Positions 43,381-55,639 of a DNA stretch of 64,000 nucleotides are shown one piece after another (the first letter of the stretch is position 1; each line of letters opens with the position of its first letter). Position numbers and translations under genes: made by a program. The DNA lies in contig NC_092651.1 of NCBI RefSeq assembly GCF_032118995.1, positions 10,131,285-10,195,284 on the forward strand. Reading direction: 5' to 3'. The stretch comes from Asterias amurensis (taxonomy: Eukaryota; Echinodermata; Asteroidea; Forcipulatida; Asteriidae). The notes beneath the pieces were generated by a model. That model was not told the DNA's origin. It saw nothing but the letters and a program-made list of their open reading frames with translations, and ran no database searches.

Positions 43381-44449
43381 TTTCGCTCAACAGACAAATA
43401 TTATTTTGGCATGTACAACGGATTTAGGCGGCTCTCATGCAAACGTTGATCTGCGATTTTCATTTTCTCTCTCAATAATTTGACAACTTCCATACCCAGT
43501 GAGTAGGGACTCATGTCATAGCCAAAAACACAAAGGGTACTAAAACTTAAAATTAGTGCCAAGTTAATTAAAGAGAAAACATTAATTATGCATTAAACAT
43601 ATGAATTTTCAAAACAACCCCACACTAATAATCATCTGAGAAGTTGCGCAGCTGATATATTTTGTTTGAAAGGCCTTACCGTTATATCTACATGGCTTTT
43701 GCAGTCTGCTTCGTACCCGAGTGATTTTGTTATTAATGAATGCACCGTGACTTTGATTATGACCTACATCCGTGCGTTTTTAACCCACCTTTAATTATAG
43801 AATTTCTGGTAATACACCCCCACTTTCTTCTATAATACTGTCTTACGCCGAGCAAAGGGGGGTTATGTGTACTAAACGAAGCTGTATTCCACAATGTAGG
43901 TTGACTTAGGATCAATTATTGTGTTCACTGCATTTAATATTCAGGCGTTAAGTGCGTCTGGGACGGGGGATAAAATGGTTTACTTCCGACATGGCCCAAA
44001 GATTGGTGCTTGATTTGCTTTTACCACGGCCATTTCTTTTTTCCCCACTGATGTCCTTTCTTCCTTGTCAAATTATGACAGATAATCTACAATGATTGGG
44101 GGCTGGTTTAATGCTCACAGCATGTTCTTAATGGATCGGACAACAATAACATTGTAATCAAAATATTGATAAGCGCTAAGTGCAATTTGCCGTGGATGAC
44201 TGACACAATAACAGGACATAATTCAAAACAAAGTGAGGTGTTTTTTTAAAACGTTTTTTCTTTCGTGAAAAACTTCTAACATTTATATTCTCTGATGGGT
44301 CGAATATGAAGATTGCAAGGGTTGTCTCAAATAAAAATAGACTTGTTTTGGACAAGTCTGTGTTAGTTATGTGGGAGTTTTCTTAGAATTTTTTTTCTTC
44401 CCAATATGAAAATGTTGTAATCTATATTTAGCTGAAGCATTTGAAAAGT
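43381..44449. other. No gene seen
   Basis: AT-rich sequence without repeats I can name or open frames of note. Confidence 0.55.
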
Positions 44450-45345
44450 TGTCATAAATAAATATTGTTGTTTTACTCTAAGGCACTGACCTGTACTAAA
44501 AATAAACACTCTAAATAAGATTATTATTTACAAATATATAAAGCAAAATACATAAATAAATTTGTTTCATTCATTTGGTTTTGCTTGAAGGCACTAACTT
44601 GTGCTAAAAGTACACACTCAAAATTGTATGTAGATTAATATTGACAAATATAACGATTAACAGGTATCAAGTCTGACCTTATATATACATGGAGATAGAT
44701 TCTGACTATATTTTTTGAACTCTAGTTATCCGAATCTAAAATGGAATTTTGTTTTTAAACTCACCATAAACAAATTAAATATTGTAATGATTTTTACCCC
44801 ACAATTTCACCCTAGATACTTAGAACAATTTACACAGCGTGGGAGAAAGCTATGGGCAGTCGTTATTATTTGCATGAAGAATGAACTGATATTGGAATGG
44901 CTCAATTATCATGAGACAGAAATCAATGTGGCCTGTGCCCCCCCCCCCCCATTTCCCTTGAAATCATTGATTTAGAGACTGGTTGGAAGCAATTCACACT
45001 AGTCATACATTTTGTGAGATATTATTGTGTAAAGGTATACATAATATGACTGTGTTTTTATTATTATTGAACCATAGTGTTTGCCAGGGGGGTGTCTGGG
45101 TTTCTTTGTGATAATTGTGTCTACAATGCCCGAAAGTAAAAAACAAAATTGTGGAAGACCCTACTATGACAGGAGAATGATTGTAAAATACTTAATTTGA
45201 AAAGCGTGTTAGCCCTAGGAGTATATATGTCTGGTTAAGATATTATTTTGTAAAGATATACCTACTCTGTTTTTTTATATTACTAAACCAAATAGTGTAT
45301 GCCAGAGTGGTGTCTGGGTGTCTTTTAAACAGTCGGGTCCAGTAT
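44450..45345. repeat. Two sets of local direct duplications
   Basis: AAGGCACTGACCTGTACTAA and AAGGCACTAACTTGTGCTAA lie about 100 bp apart. GATATTATTGTGTAAAGGTA … GTGTCTGGGTTTC and GATATTATTTTGTAAAGATA … GTGTCTGGGTGTC lie about 220 bp apart. GAAGCGTGTTAGCC-type strings recur at 45,200 and 45,870. Confidence 0.65.
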
Positions 45346-45348
45346 GCC

Positions 45349-45618
45349 CATAGAGATATATATATGAACCAGAGGGCGCACTGTTCTATATACGCGACCT
45401 GGCATGCGCAGGTCGCCATTTTCTAAGTTGACAAAACAGGCATCGCACGGCGTGTGTTTGTGCTGCCATTTTGTAAGTTGACAAAAACAGCATCACAAAT
45501 TCCGACGTGTACTTCATATTCAATGCGCGTGCAGAATGGCGCGCGTGTCTCCTTGCGGTCCCATCGTGTTTGTGCAAGCAGCATCACCAGTGGGCCATCT
45601 AGTTCTTATAACTCTATG
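45349..45618. mobile_element. hAT-like MITE (CATAGAG…CTCTATG) with 8-bp target duplication
   Basis: A 270-bp element with imperfect inverted ends (CATAGAGATATATATATGAA / TTCTTATAACTCTATG, then CCAGAGGGCGCACTG / CACCAGTGGGCCATCTAG). It is flanked by AGTATGCC at 45,341-45,348 and 45,619-45,626. An exact 8-bp duplication is the hallmark of hAT insertion. The interior is CG-rich. Confidence 0.92.
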
Positions 45619-45662
45619 AGTATGCCCCACAGTTTATAAAAAAGTCCTGGAGAGAGCCCGAT

Positions 45663-45838
45663 AGACCTTTATCACGCTGTCACCATCTTGGTCATGTTCC
45701 CTGTTTCCATAACAATAATGAATGCTAACATTCATTGCGCAAACATGGCACCAGACTAGTATTTCGTCCAGCCTCAGTTTGGTTACAATGAGTTGTAATG
45801 GAGTAAAATCAAGATGGCCACACCATGATAAAGGTTGT
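45663..45838. repeat. MITE-M (AGACCTTTATCACGCTGTCACCATCTTG)
   Basis: The left arm ACCTTTATCACGCTGTCACC is inverted at the right (GGCCACACCATGATAAAGGT). It follows the hAT-like element after 45 bp. Confidence 0.8.
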
Positions 45839-46008
45839 TTTAACAATCATTCCCTCAAAAGCGCTGTTGGAAGCGTGTTAGCCATAGGGGTACCTGAACA
45901 CAAGTTTTTTTGGACACAAGTTTTTAAGTTTCCAGGAATTTTCGAGAAGCCCCTTTACCAATTCCTGGCTAAAACCTTGTATTTAACCAATGTTATACAT
46001 GTACATCC

Positions 46009-46374
46009 TTAAAGCCATTGGACACTTTCGGTAAACAGTATTGTCCAAGGCCCACACTTCGTGTATCACAACTTATATATAAAATAACAAACCTGGGAAA
46101 ATTTAGGCTCAATCGGTCATCGGAGTCGAGAGAAAATAACGGAAAAACCCACCCTTGTTTCCGCACGTTTCGCCATGTCATGACATGTGTTTAAAATAAA
46201 TCCGTAATTCTCGATATCGAGAATTGATATTGTTTTACCGTTTTCTCAAAAAGTAAAGCATTTCATGGAATAATATTTTAAGAGAAGTCTTTCACCATTA
46301 CCTTCTGTAAACCCTGTAAGTTATTTGTGAACTTTTAATTTTTGTTCTGTTCCGAAAGTGTCAAATGGCTTTGA
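46009..46374 (+). repeat. MITE-B copy abutting MITE-A
   Basis: TTAAAGCCATTGGACACTTT … CCGAAAGTGTCAAATGGCTTTGA. The central palindrome is TCTCGATATCGAGA. Its right end overlaps the left end of the next MITE-A. Confidence 0.88.
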
Positions 46375-46762
46375 AGACACTGGACACTATTGGTAATTGT
46401 TAAAGACTAGCCTTCACAGTTGGTGTATCTCAATACATATGATGCATAAAATAACAAACCTGTGAAAATGTGAGCTCAATCGGTTGTCAAAGTTGCGAGA
46501 TACTAATGAAAGAAAAAAACACAAAAAAAAACACGAAGTTGTGTGCTTTCAGATGCTTGATTTCGAGACCTCTAATTCTAAATCTGAGGTCTCAAAATCA
46601 AACTCGTGGAAAAAACCCTCTTTCTCAAAAACTAGGTAACTATAGGGGGAGCCATTTCTCACAATGTTTTATGCTATCAACAACTCTCCATTACTCGTTA
46701 CCAAGTAAGGTTTCATGCTAATAATTATTTTGAGTAATTACCATACTGTCCACTGCCTTTAA
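46371..46762 (+). repeat. MITE-A copy
   Basis: TTGAAGACACTGGACACTAT … ATTACCATACTGTCCACTGC then CTTTAA. Confidence 0.88.
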
Positions 46763-46842
46763 CAAGCATGATCCTTAAATTGATTTGGTTTTTTCCCCTT
46801 TTACTCTTTTAGAATTTGAAATGTATTTTCTAGAAAAAAATC

Positions 46843-47205
46843 TTAAAGGGAAGGTACATGTTTGGTAATGGTCAAAGACCAGTCTCCTCACTTGGTGTTT
46901 CCCAACATAAGCATAAAATAACAAGCCTGTCAAAATTTTGGCTCAATTGGTCATCAAAGTTGCGAGAAAATGATGAGAGAAACAACACCCTTGTTGGGCG
47001 AATTTGTGTGCTTTCAGATAGGAATAAAAGACTTCTAGCTAGAAGTCCTTTATTATTTTAGTGAGAAGTTACCTCTTTCTCAAGAACTACGTTACTTCAG
47101 AGGGAATATTTTATACTATCAGCAGCTCTCCAATAGTCGATACCAAGTCAGTTTTTAAGTTAATATTTGTTTTGAGTAGTTACCAAGCCTGTACCTTCCC
47201 TTTAA
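46843..47205 (+). repeat. MITE-C copy, TTAA borders
   Basis: TTAAAGGGAAGGTACATGTT … AAGCCTGTACCTTCCCTTTAA, with the central ACTTCTAGCTAGAAGT palindrome. Confidence 0.88.
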
Positions 47206-48349
47206 ACAAAATTGATGTACACTATCCGGCCTGATACTTCACGGAGGCAACAAACACGACTGCCTCCTTGCCCCCTGATCATCGCCTGTGCCCTTAAAAT
47301 GCTCCAGTAGAAAATTACAGTTTCCTGTGCCTTTTACCAAAGAGAAAATGCCTTGGTGTCCTTTCAAAAACAAAGATTACAGGCCTGCATGATTATCCCA
47401 TATTGACCATACAAAAAAACACCTTTCGTTCATGTACAAATTTGACTGTAATTGAAAAACAGAATCACCTGTCAAAAAACATTGTGCAGATGTGTAACAC
47501 TTAACCTTGGAAAATCTTTCAGTCGTTCAATACTTTGATTGCAAAGTCCGCAGCTTCATCTTTTTTCCTTCTCTTCATACTTTTTGGTCAAAGATAAGCT
47601 ATCGTTTCCTTTGCTTCCCTGTTGCCATGGGAACCAAAGAGTACAGGTTGGTGTGTTGATTCAGAATCCGCATCATTACCCCCCGTGTTAAAAGTGGACT
47701 CTGCCACTGATCTCCCTTTATTTGCAGTGATGATGCTCGATGAATTGTTGTGCTTGATTTTCAGCATTCTAAAATCTCTGAAACTGTTTTGGTTATTTTC
47801 TGAAAACCAAACAAAAAACCCAGAACCAATGTTGAGCTGTTTCACGGGCTGTATTAATTAATTAATTATAATGTTATATTAGAAAAGAGTTTACTCGTTC
47901 GTAGCGCCTGAGTTAATTGTTGTATACTCCCGTGGTTTATGGCACACTTAAATGCACCATTATATAATTGTATTTGCACGTAGCCATAAAATGAGTTTTT
48001 GGCATATTCCATAAACATCAAAGATGGTTATGCAATGGGGGGGGGGGGGGGGTGGGGGTAAATCCCTCTTGTTTATGACCCCAATATGATGAGGCAATAC
48101 AACAAGACTAGTGACTGTAAGATAATACTGGAGTATACATGCTGGTTGGTGATGTGTAATGTGTAACTGAATCCTGAAACATTATTGCTTGAGCTGGCTA
48201 ATGTGCATATAGCCCCCGAGGGTATCCAGTTTGAATCAATTCTCCTTCTGACCTGAAGTGTTCGCTGTTTTCCTTCTGCATATATAAAAAAAAAACCACA
48301 ACAACAAAAAGATTGGAATCTGTCCACAGGAGGTCAGTGTCTCTTTAAA
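47206..48349. other. No gene; poly-G tract at ~48,038
   Basis: Includes one copy of the GAGAAAATGCCTTGGTGTCC unit at 47,340. Overlapping frames on both strands at 47,590-47,860 have no family or splice support. Confidence 0.5.
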
Positions 48350-49132
48350 GGCCTCATAGATGGAGGGGATAAATCCTAACCAAGGCTTTGTTGCAGAGGA
48401 TGGTTATTCTAGAGAGGTTGTAAAATCTTGTTAGTGTCTGGCCATCTTGATTGAGCAGTCAAGTTGTCTCAGTGCCGCACACGCAGAGAGCTAAATACTA
48501 AAGATGATGCCAGTACCCAATGCAGCTGTATAGTAGTAGCACCGCCGCCGTCTTTTATTTCTTCATTCTAGCCTCCAACGTGATTCAGGGTTGATGACCT
48601 ATCTCCATACAGCAAACCCTACATGCTATGACGATGTGGACAAGCATTACCTATGATAGAGACAGATAATACAGTGTGACTACTAGAGATCATCAACATT
48701 GAAGCTTGCGGATAGAGAGCATTTGATGCCATCCTATTACAGACACATCTGCTAATTCATTGGGACTTGTATGGCGATGTGTTTTCACTGTTAACGGAGG
48801 AGCTATACATCATTAGTTGGCTCACAGACGAGGGTCGCCATGGGTTACATCACAGCTCCTCTCCACGGTGTTAAAGAGAATTCAAGTTTAACATCTGCCA
48901 ACTTCTCTCTCTCTCTCTAAGCCATGGCTGTAGAGTTGTTTTTAAAAACGCTTCATTGCTGACAGTAGATTGCACTTCAAGTTGCTCTTTAAAAAGAAGA
49001 GATGTTTTTGAATCGAAACTGGTCGATATGGCAGATGCTCTCACAACAGTAAACTGACATTTTAACAACGGCGTAAATTTTCTGTAGGCTCAGCGCAACT
49101 TCTCTGTTGATTTGCTGCATAGTACAAAGACG
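48350..49132 (+). promoter_or_regulatory. Candidate non-coding first exon ending in GTAAGT donor
   Basis: A repeat-free ~780-bp block with richer composition, including ACCGCCGCCGTC near 48,540 and a (CT)n tract near 48,905. It ends ACAAAGACG|GTAAGTTC at 49,132 and has no long frame. It looks like a 5' UTR exon with an adjoining promoter. The owner gene is unknown, possibly the one starting at 60,970. Confidence 0.35.
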
Positions 49133-49249
49133 GTAAGTTCAATGTTATATAATACTTCCATCGAGGTAAATTTGTAATTTGAGTTTGTATAAAGCAATGG
49201 ATTTGTAACTGGAGTTGGTTTGATGAAGTCAAGGAAAAACAGTTTATCA

Positions 49250-49630
49250 ATGGAAAAAGGTTTTGAAAGTTTTTGTCAGTGACATGAATCCCTACTCACT
49301 GTGAATGAAGATGTTTATAATTTACTTTGGCTAAGTTTCAGCTCCATTAGTTGACAAGTTTTTTTGTTTTGTTTTAAGTGAAAATCACATAAAAGGGCAA
49401 TGTTTTCCGGAGAGCTGCGTACAGATGTATGCGTAAATATCTTGCTAAATTTATTAAAACTATTTTGGTGACATTGTTTTACTCGTTTATCAAAAACCAC
49501 AGCAGCTCAGGAAGTAATATTTTAGGGGAAGCTTTCTACCATCATTATCTTTTAACCATGTAAGTTTAATGTAATTCTGTGGACATTGTGTTATGTGTCG
49601 TGAATACAAAAAGTACCCAAACCCTTCAAT
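49250..49630. repeat. MITE-E copy
   Basis: GACATGAATCCCTACTCACT … GTTTCAGCTCCATTAG … AAGCTTTCTACCATCATTAT … AAAAAGTACCCAAACCCTT. All blocks recur in order at 52,250-52,595. Confidence 0.75.
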
Positions 49631-50919
49631 ACAGGAAGGGTCACAGAACTCACAAGGTCGAGGGTTTACAAGGAATACTTGTACAAGCAAATCATGAAGC
49701 GCCATTTGATGTCCTGATATTGATCGACAATGTGGGTTCATGATCCTTCCACTCATCGAACTGTCTTCCCTTCCCCCTTCTCCAAAATGTAAATGTGTTT
49801 TGCCCTTAAAAAAACACCATTTGCAAGAATGATTGTCATTGTTGTGAAACACTTAGCCACATAGTGTATGCTAGCTCCATCCAATAAAAACAAAATTGGT
49901 CATTTTGCTTTCTCCAGAAGATTGAAACGTCTTGTTGAAACCAATGGTTCTTTTCAGAACCATCCCCAACTCATTAGATAGTCATTACATGGTTTTACCG
50001 CAAACCTTTCTATATCGTATATTTTCCACCATGCACAGTTTCAAATCCTACTTAAAATAGTCATTTGTTTACTGAATGTTTTAAAATGTCAATTTGCATA
50101 GACGGCGAGTAATATTTTTAACGACTGAGTTATGCCACAATTCAGCAGTATGCTGCGATGACATTTTCAAACTAGAATGCCTAAACAATAAACGTTTTGA
50201 ATTTAAATGTGAAAGAGATACTTCTAAAAGTGCGTTATAAAGACAAACATGTTTTTATTTCATATACGTTGCTAAAAAAATTGCCAAAAATAGCCAATGG
50301 CCTGACGTTTCGATTCTGTTTTTATTGATGCTCAGTTGTTTATCACACCATAGCATTATACAGTGAGCAACTCTCCAAGGCATAGACAGTACTGTAGGCA
50401 TGTAGCAGTTAAATATTGTAATGCACTAGTTAATACAAATGGGTGAAGAAAATGCCACAAGCATATAAATAGAGCGGCCAGTATTTGTAGTTATCAGAGC
50501 ATGGGTAAATTTCAAACACTTTGTTTTGCACAGGGCATCTGGTCACCGTCTCAGTACCCTGTACCTGTATCGAATGAGCATTTATTCTAAAGTCTTATGT
50601 ATAAATTTAGGAATTCCAGAAGTGGACTTGAGTTACAGTTGCAATTGATGGTGTTCTTTTACTTGTTTATGCCATTATAGCTGCATTCCTAATACAAGAG
50701 TCGAGTTCCAATAGTTAACTTTTTTTGTATTGTTTGAGAATGTAAGCAGTACTGCTATCAATTTGATAGAAATATTCCGTAACTTATTCAGTGTTGGGTT
50801 CACTTGTTAACAATTGAACTCCCCTCCACCCATATATTGATTTACAAAAGTAACCATCGGTCGTTGACAGTATAAATTTGTGTCCCTATTCGATGCATTT
50901 TCAAACATCATTCTCTTAA
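49631..50919. other. No gene seen
   Basis: AT-rich sequence with no repeat family or coding segment I can support. Confidence 0.5.
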
Positions 50920-51900
50920 GTTCCGCAGCGGGCCAATGGTAAGACTGCAGGACTTGCAACTATAACGTTGTGGGTTTGCAGGACTTGCAACTATAAGGTT
51001 GTGGGTTTGAACCCTACCAAGCTAACCACTAACTTCACAATGACAAGAATAAGTATTGTCCCCTTGTGGGAGTTTGCTTAGTTCCTTTGACGGGAAGATC
51101 ATCTAAACAAGAAAACAAACACTTAAACAAACAAACAAACAAGCAAACAAACAAACAAACAAACAAACGAGTTTGTCATCTAGTTACTGAATCACAATCT
51201 CTTGACTTGTGCGATTCATAAACATCGTTAAACCAATGTTTGTATGAGATAGATTGGCTGTTGCCAGCTTAGAGTTTATATCCCTTGTGGAAGTTTGCTG
51301 AATTCCTTTGACGGGAAGATCATCTAAACATGGAGTTCCTCCATGATCTAAACAAACAAACAAGCAAACAAACAAAAGAGTTTTGTCATCTAGTTACTGA
51401 ATCACCATTTCTTGATTTTTTCAATTCGTAATCATTGACGTTGAACCAATGTATGTATGAGAGAGATTGGCTGTTGCCAGCTTTGCATTTATATCACTTG
51501 TGTGAGTTTGCCGAGTTCCCTTGATGGGAAGATCATCTATACAAGCAAACAAGCTAACAAACAAATAAATGAGTGTTGTTGTTGTTGTTGTTGTCTATAG
51601 TTACTGAATCACGTTTCTTGAATTGTGCAATTGCAATTCATAATCATAGACGTTAAACCAATGTTTGTGAGAGAGATTGGCTGTTGCTAAAGCTTCCCGT
51701 TTATTACTCCTTGTGGGAGTTTGTTGAGTTCCCTTGGCAAAAAAATCATTTAAAAAAAAATAAAGAAAACAAAAACCAAACAAACAAACAAACAAACAAA
51801 CAAACAAACAAACAAACAAACAAACAAACAAACAAACAAACAAACACTCCAACAAACAAACAAACAAACAAACCAAAAAACAAGCAAACAAACAATCAGA
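50920..51900 (+). repeat. tRNA-derived SINE with its tail region amplified about four-fold
   Basis: The head GCGGGCCAATGGTAAGACTG … GTGGGTTTGAACCC carries A- and B-box-like motifs, with a 28-bp duplication inside it. The 3' body (CCTTGTGGGAGTTTGCTGAG … GGGAAGATCATCTA … (CAAA)n … TAGTTACTGAATCAC … AGATTGGCTGTTGCCAGC) then recurs at about 51,175, 51,385 and 51,595. The final (CAAA)n tract exceeds 100 bp. Confidence 0.75.
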
Positions 51901-52239
51901 AGAAATATTCTCTTTGCAAAAAGCAATCAATTCAAAAAGAGAGAAAGCTTCAGATGACTATCTCTGAAATCCTATTACAGGTACGACAACATGGCGTTTA
52001 TTTTTTTTAGTGTATATGTTGCCGGCAGCACTTTGGCAGATGAACTGGTGAAATGTTGCCTGCGGACATATCTATCAAGGCATGGGAGGTTTAATTCCAT
52101 CGCTAGGCACCACACCACCTTTGCATAAACTATTTGATTCTTCATACTGTATACTCCATGTGCCCAATCATGACAAACAAGATCTTGAAACGCTTTCTAT
52201 ACTACATTATCAACATTTTGAGAGGAAATGTATCCTTTG

Positions 52240-52595
52240 TGGATCAAGTTTTTGGCCATGACATGAATCTTTACTCACTGTGAATGAAGAGTACATTAGT
52301 ATACGGTGTATGTCATATTTACAATTTACCTGTAGAAGTTTCAGCTTTAATAGTCGTCAAGTTTTTAGGGGGAAAAAAAAATGACAATCACAGAGCAATG
52401 TTTTCAGGAGAGTCGCACGAATCCGTTGTACATACTTAAATAATTTTTGTAATTTTGTTTCATTTCTCAGTAAGTACATGTAGTATTTGAAGGGAAGCTT
52501 TCTACAACAATTATCTTATATTGATAAGTGTCATTGTAAATCTGTGGAAGTGTTTTGAGTGTTTTGAGTCGTACAGAAATTAACCAAACCCTTTG
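52240..52595. repeat. MITE-E copy
   Basis: TTTTTGGCCATGACATGAAT … ACTCACTGTGAATGAAGA … AAGCTTTCTACAACAATTAT … ACCAAACCCTTTG. Best counterpart of 49,250-49,630. Confidence 0.75.
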
Positions 52596-52678
52596 TGTAA
52601 CACGTAAACGTTTGGGTGTTACTAGGGTTCGATGATAAATGAAGATGCAGAAAACGATAATATAGATGAGACCCCATT

Positions 52679-52760
52679 TTGTTATTTTATGCATATGTTG
52701 AGATACACCAAGTGAGAAGGCTAGTCTTTGACAATCACCAATAGTGCCTAGTGTCTTTAA
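52679..52760 (-). repeat. MITE-A end fragment
   Basis: TGTTATTTTATGCATATGTT … CACCAATAGTGCCTAGTGTC + TTTAA: about the last 80 bp of the family, reversed. Confidence 0.8.
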
Positions 52761-52838
52761 ACACTCCAGACTATCACACAGAAAAAACCTCAAGATTTGT
52801 GTAATTTGAAGTGTGTGAATGATACAAACCCCCCAAAA

Positions 52839-52940
52839 CAGGGCCCAATTTCATAAAGCCTGTAAGCACAAAAATTTGCTTAGCATGAAATATCTTCTTT
52901 AAAAAGAAACAGGGTTACCAACCAAATTGCCAAGTGATTT
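52839..52940 (+). repeat. MITE-G partial copy
   Basis: AACAGGGCCCAATTTCATAA … AGGGTTACCAACCAAATTGC. Only the left end is clear. Confidence 0.65.
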
Positions 52941-53078
52941 TCAGGATAAGCAAACAACTTTCTATGCTGGTACACGTCACAACCTTCCAGCAACTAAACG
53001 CTGTGGCAATCGAAAGTTTGAATGAATGAATGAATGACAGGAAATATTTATTGGCGTTTCCACACGATATACTCTTGA

Positions 53079-53312
53079 CTATTGACTCCTTGCACGCATG
53101 TCACACGCGGCGACTGATGCCACGCTCACCATGTTGGTGGGCAGTTAGGTTTACGTGTATTAACGCCGCGTCGCCTAAAACGCGCACTTCACTGCATAAC
53201 GCACTGCATACTCAATGCATGGAGTTATATGAAAACGCACAGTGAAATTGTCCACCAGTATGGCGCATTCAAGATTTTTCTGATGATCACGTCAGGTGAA
53301 ATGGGTCAATAG
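53079..53312. repeat. MITE-H copy
   Basis: CTATTGACTCCTTGCACGCA … GTGAAATGGGTCAATAG. Same family as 27,952-28,138, opposite strand. Confidence 0.8.
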
Positions 53313-53452
53313 ACAGTATTTAAGTTCGAAACAGTTCTCAGGAGGCTTGATCCTGGTTAGGGCTTTCAAATTATAACATCTTTAGCAAATTCTCGGAGAA
53401 CAATCTACCATATATTTTGTCTTCAAGTTTTAAGACGGGAAAACATATTCAA

Positions 53453-53950
53453 TGTCTGACTTGGTGTATCCCAATATAAACATAAAATAACAAATCTGCA
53501 AAGTTTTTTGACTCAATGACCATGCAAGTGATTAATGAAAGAAAAAAACAGCCTTGCTGCATAAAATCCGGTTCATACTTCCTGCGAATGCGAATGCAAA
53601 GCGAATTTGACGTGAATTTGACGTCACACCCTCCTTTCGCAGCGATTATCGCAAGGGAGTAGAGCAGAGTTCAACTGCTGCGATTTGTGACGTCAAGATT
53701 CGCTTCGCATTCGCATTCGCAGGAAGTATGAGCCGGGCTTAATGCTTTCAGATGCAGAACAAAAAAGGCTTCAGGCTTGAAGTCTTTTGTTATTTGCGCA
53801 ACAAATTACCTCCTTTTCAAAAACTACGTTACTTCAGAGGGAGCCGTTCCTCAGTGTCTTATACCATCAACAGCTCCGTAGCTCATCACCCAAGTAAGTT
53901 TTATTCTCATAATAGTTTTGAGTAATTACCAATAGTGTCCGGTGCCTTTA
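53453..53950 (+). repeat. MITE-A interrupted by MITE-D
   Basis: GACTTGGTGTATCCCAATAT … (insertion 53,566-53,741) … TTACTTCAGAGGGAGCCG … CCAATAGTGTCCGGTGCCTTTA. Confidence 0.85.
53566..53741. repeat. MITE-D nested in MITE-A
   Basis: CCGGTTCATACTTCCTGCGA … TTCGCAGGAAGTATGAGCCG then GGCTTAA. The long inverted arms (TGCGAATGCGAATGCAAAGCG) are almost uninterrupted, so this is a young copy. Confidence 0.9.
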
Positions 53951-54320
53951 CGGTTGGAAGGGCAAACCTTATGCAATTTAATCAGAGGAATTGCAGATGA
54001 AAGCCTTCATAATTTGCAACTAATCTAATATTTTATTGACAGTGTCCATGAGAGAGGGAAAAAAAAAATTCAGAAAATTTCAAAACAAGGTACCATATTT
54101 GTCCATCAAGGAGAGTATCTCAACGCCTGATTAGTCCACAGTCTGTTCACGCCACCTTTTTATCTTGTGTGTTTATTGTCACAATTGTAAGAGACTGCTC
54201 ATCTAGCCCAGGAAATTAAAAATTGATAACAGCACTGTTAATGTTAATTCAGGTAGACGAATTAGGCCTACGTGCAGTACGCGCATTGCATTGCATTGCA
54301 CCTTGGAATCATACAACACT

Positions 54321-54565
54321 CAGGGCCCAACTTCATAGAGCTACTATAGCAGAAAATATTGCTTTACAATTGTCTGCTTAGCAGAAATGAGCGGGATACC
54401 AGTCACAAATTTTACATGGGACATATTGCTTAACAATGTTAGCAGAAATGAGCAGGAGGCAAATTGTATATGTGGCATGCTAGTTTGCTGGTAACCATAT
54501 TCTGGTAAGCAATATGTCATTGTGCTTAGCTAATTTTTGTGCAAGTTTATAAAATTGGCCCCAGG
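54321..54565. mobile_element. MITE-G, near full length (CAGGGCCCAA…TTGGCCCCAG)
   Basis: CAGGGCCCAACTTCATAGAG is inverted at TATAAAATTGGCCCCAG. The interior holds the duplicated blocks GCAGAAATGAGCGGGA/GCAGAAATGAGCAGGA and CTGGTAACC. The CAGGG terminus is hAT-like. Confidence 0.8.
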
Positions 54566-54837
54566 ACTTGGAGGCAAAGTATACCTATGGTTTTTTGAAC
54601 TGTTGGATTGTTTTAGTACCATGTAAATGTCGATGGATACAATCAAACTAACATCTGAAAATTTCATTATAAAAGTTCACGTTTTGGAGATATGGCCGTT
54701 AATACAGAGCAAAATATGTCCATGCAGGAAGATTAATTTCTAGTAAGAATACACAATCTGTGAAGCAATACTGCAGTAACACTTCCTCTGATTAATATTT
54801 AGGGCATACAAACTAATGAATCTGTACTTAAAGACAG

Positions 54838-55213
54838 TGGACACTATTGGTAATTGTCAAAGACTAGCCTCCACAGTTGGTGTATCTCAGCATATGAATA
54901 AAATAACAAACCTGTGAAAATTTGAGCTCAATCGGTCATCGAACTTGCAAGAAAATAATGAAAGAAAAAACACCCTTGCCACACAAAGTTGTGTGGGTTG
55001 AGATGGTTTATTTTGAGACCTCAAGTTCTAAATCTGAGGTCTCAAAATCAAATTCGTAGAAAATTACTTCTTTCTCAAAAACTATGACACTTCAGAGGGA
55101 GCTGTTTCTCACAACGTTTTATACCATCAACCTTCACCCATTACTTGTCACCAAGAAAGGTTTTATGCTAATAGTTATTTTGAGTAATTACCAATAATGT
55201 ACACTGCCTTTAA
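54838..55213 (+). repeat. MITE-A, full length
   Basis: TTAAAGACAGTGGACACTAT … ATAATGTACACTGCCTTTAA, with TTAA at both ends. Confidence 0.9.
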
Positions 55214-55406
55214 AGACACTGGACACTATTGGTAATTGTCAAGGCCAGTCTTCTCACTTGGTGTATCTCAATAACTACGTTACCTCAGAGGGAGCCGTTT
55301 CTCACAATGTTTTATACTATCGACCTCTCCCCATTACTCGTTACCAAGAAACGTTTTATGCTAATAAATATTTTGAATAATTACCAATAGTGTCCACTGC
55401 CTTTAA
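55210..55406 (+). repeat. MITE-A, internally deleted, head-to-tail with the previous copy
   Basis: It shares one TTAA with its neighbour. It runs TTAAAGACACTGGACACTAT … ATCTCAATAACTACGTTACC (deletion point) … GTGTCCACTGCCTTTAA. Confidence 0.88.
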
Positions 55407-55409
55407 TAT

Positions 55410-55635
55410 AAAAAACCCATTCTCAGATGAACACAAGTCTCTTCAAAATACACCTCAAATCCCACCTGTTTACTCAATCTTTTTTGTAATCTTTTATTTT
55501 TAAGTTAGTTTGTAGGTTAATCTTATATTTTGTTATTTGTATTGTTTGTAAAGCGCAGTGAGAATTCTCTCAGAACTGAAATGCGCTCTATAAGAGTGCT
55601 TTTAAAAATTATTGTTGTTATTATTATTATGAATG
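55410..55635 (+). mobile_element. LINE 3' end (CR1/L2-like)
   Basis: A short plus frame ends TSLFKIHLKSHLFTQSFL, followed by a tail with GTAAAGCGCAGTGAGAATTC and (ATT)n: the same end structure as other 5'-truncated LINEs here. Confidence 0.6.
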
Positions 55636-55639
55636 ATTG

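Noticed and set aside
51601-52010. Long Phe-Val-Cys-Leu and Asn-Lys-Gln-Thr repeat frames
   Set aside because: Both are translations of the (CAAA)n microsatellite.
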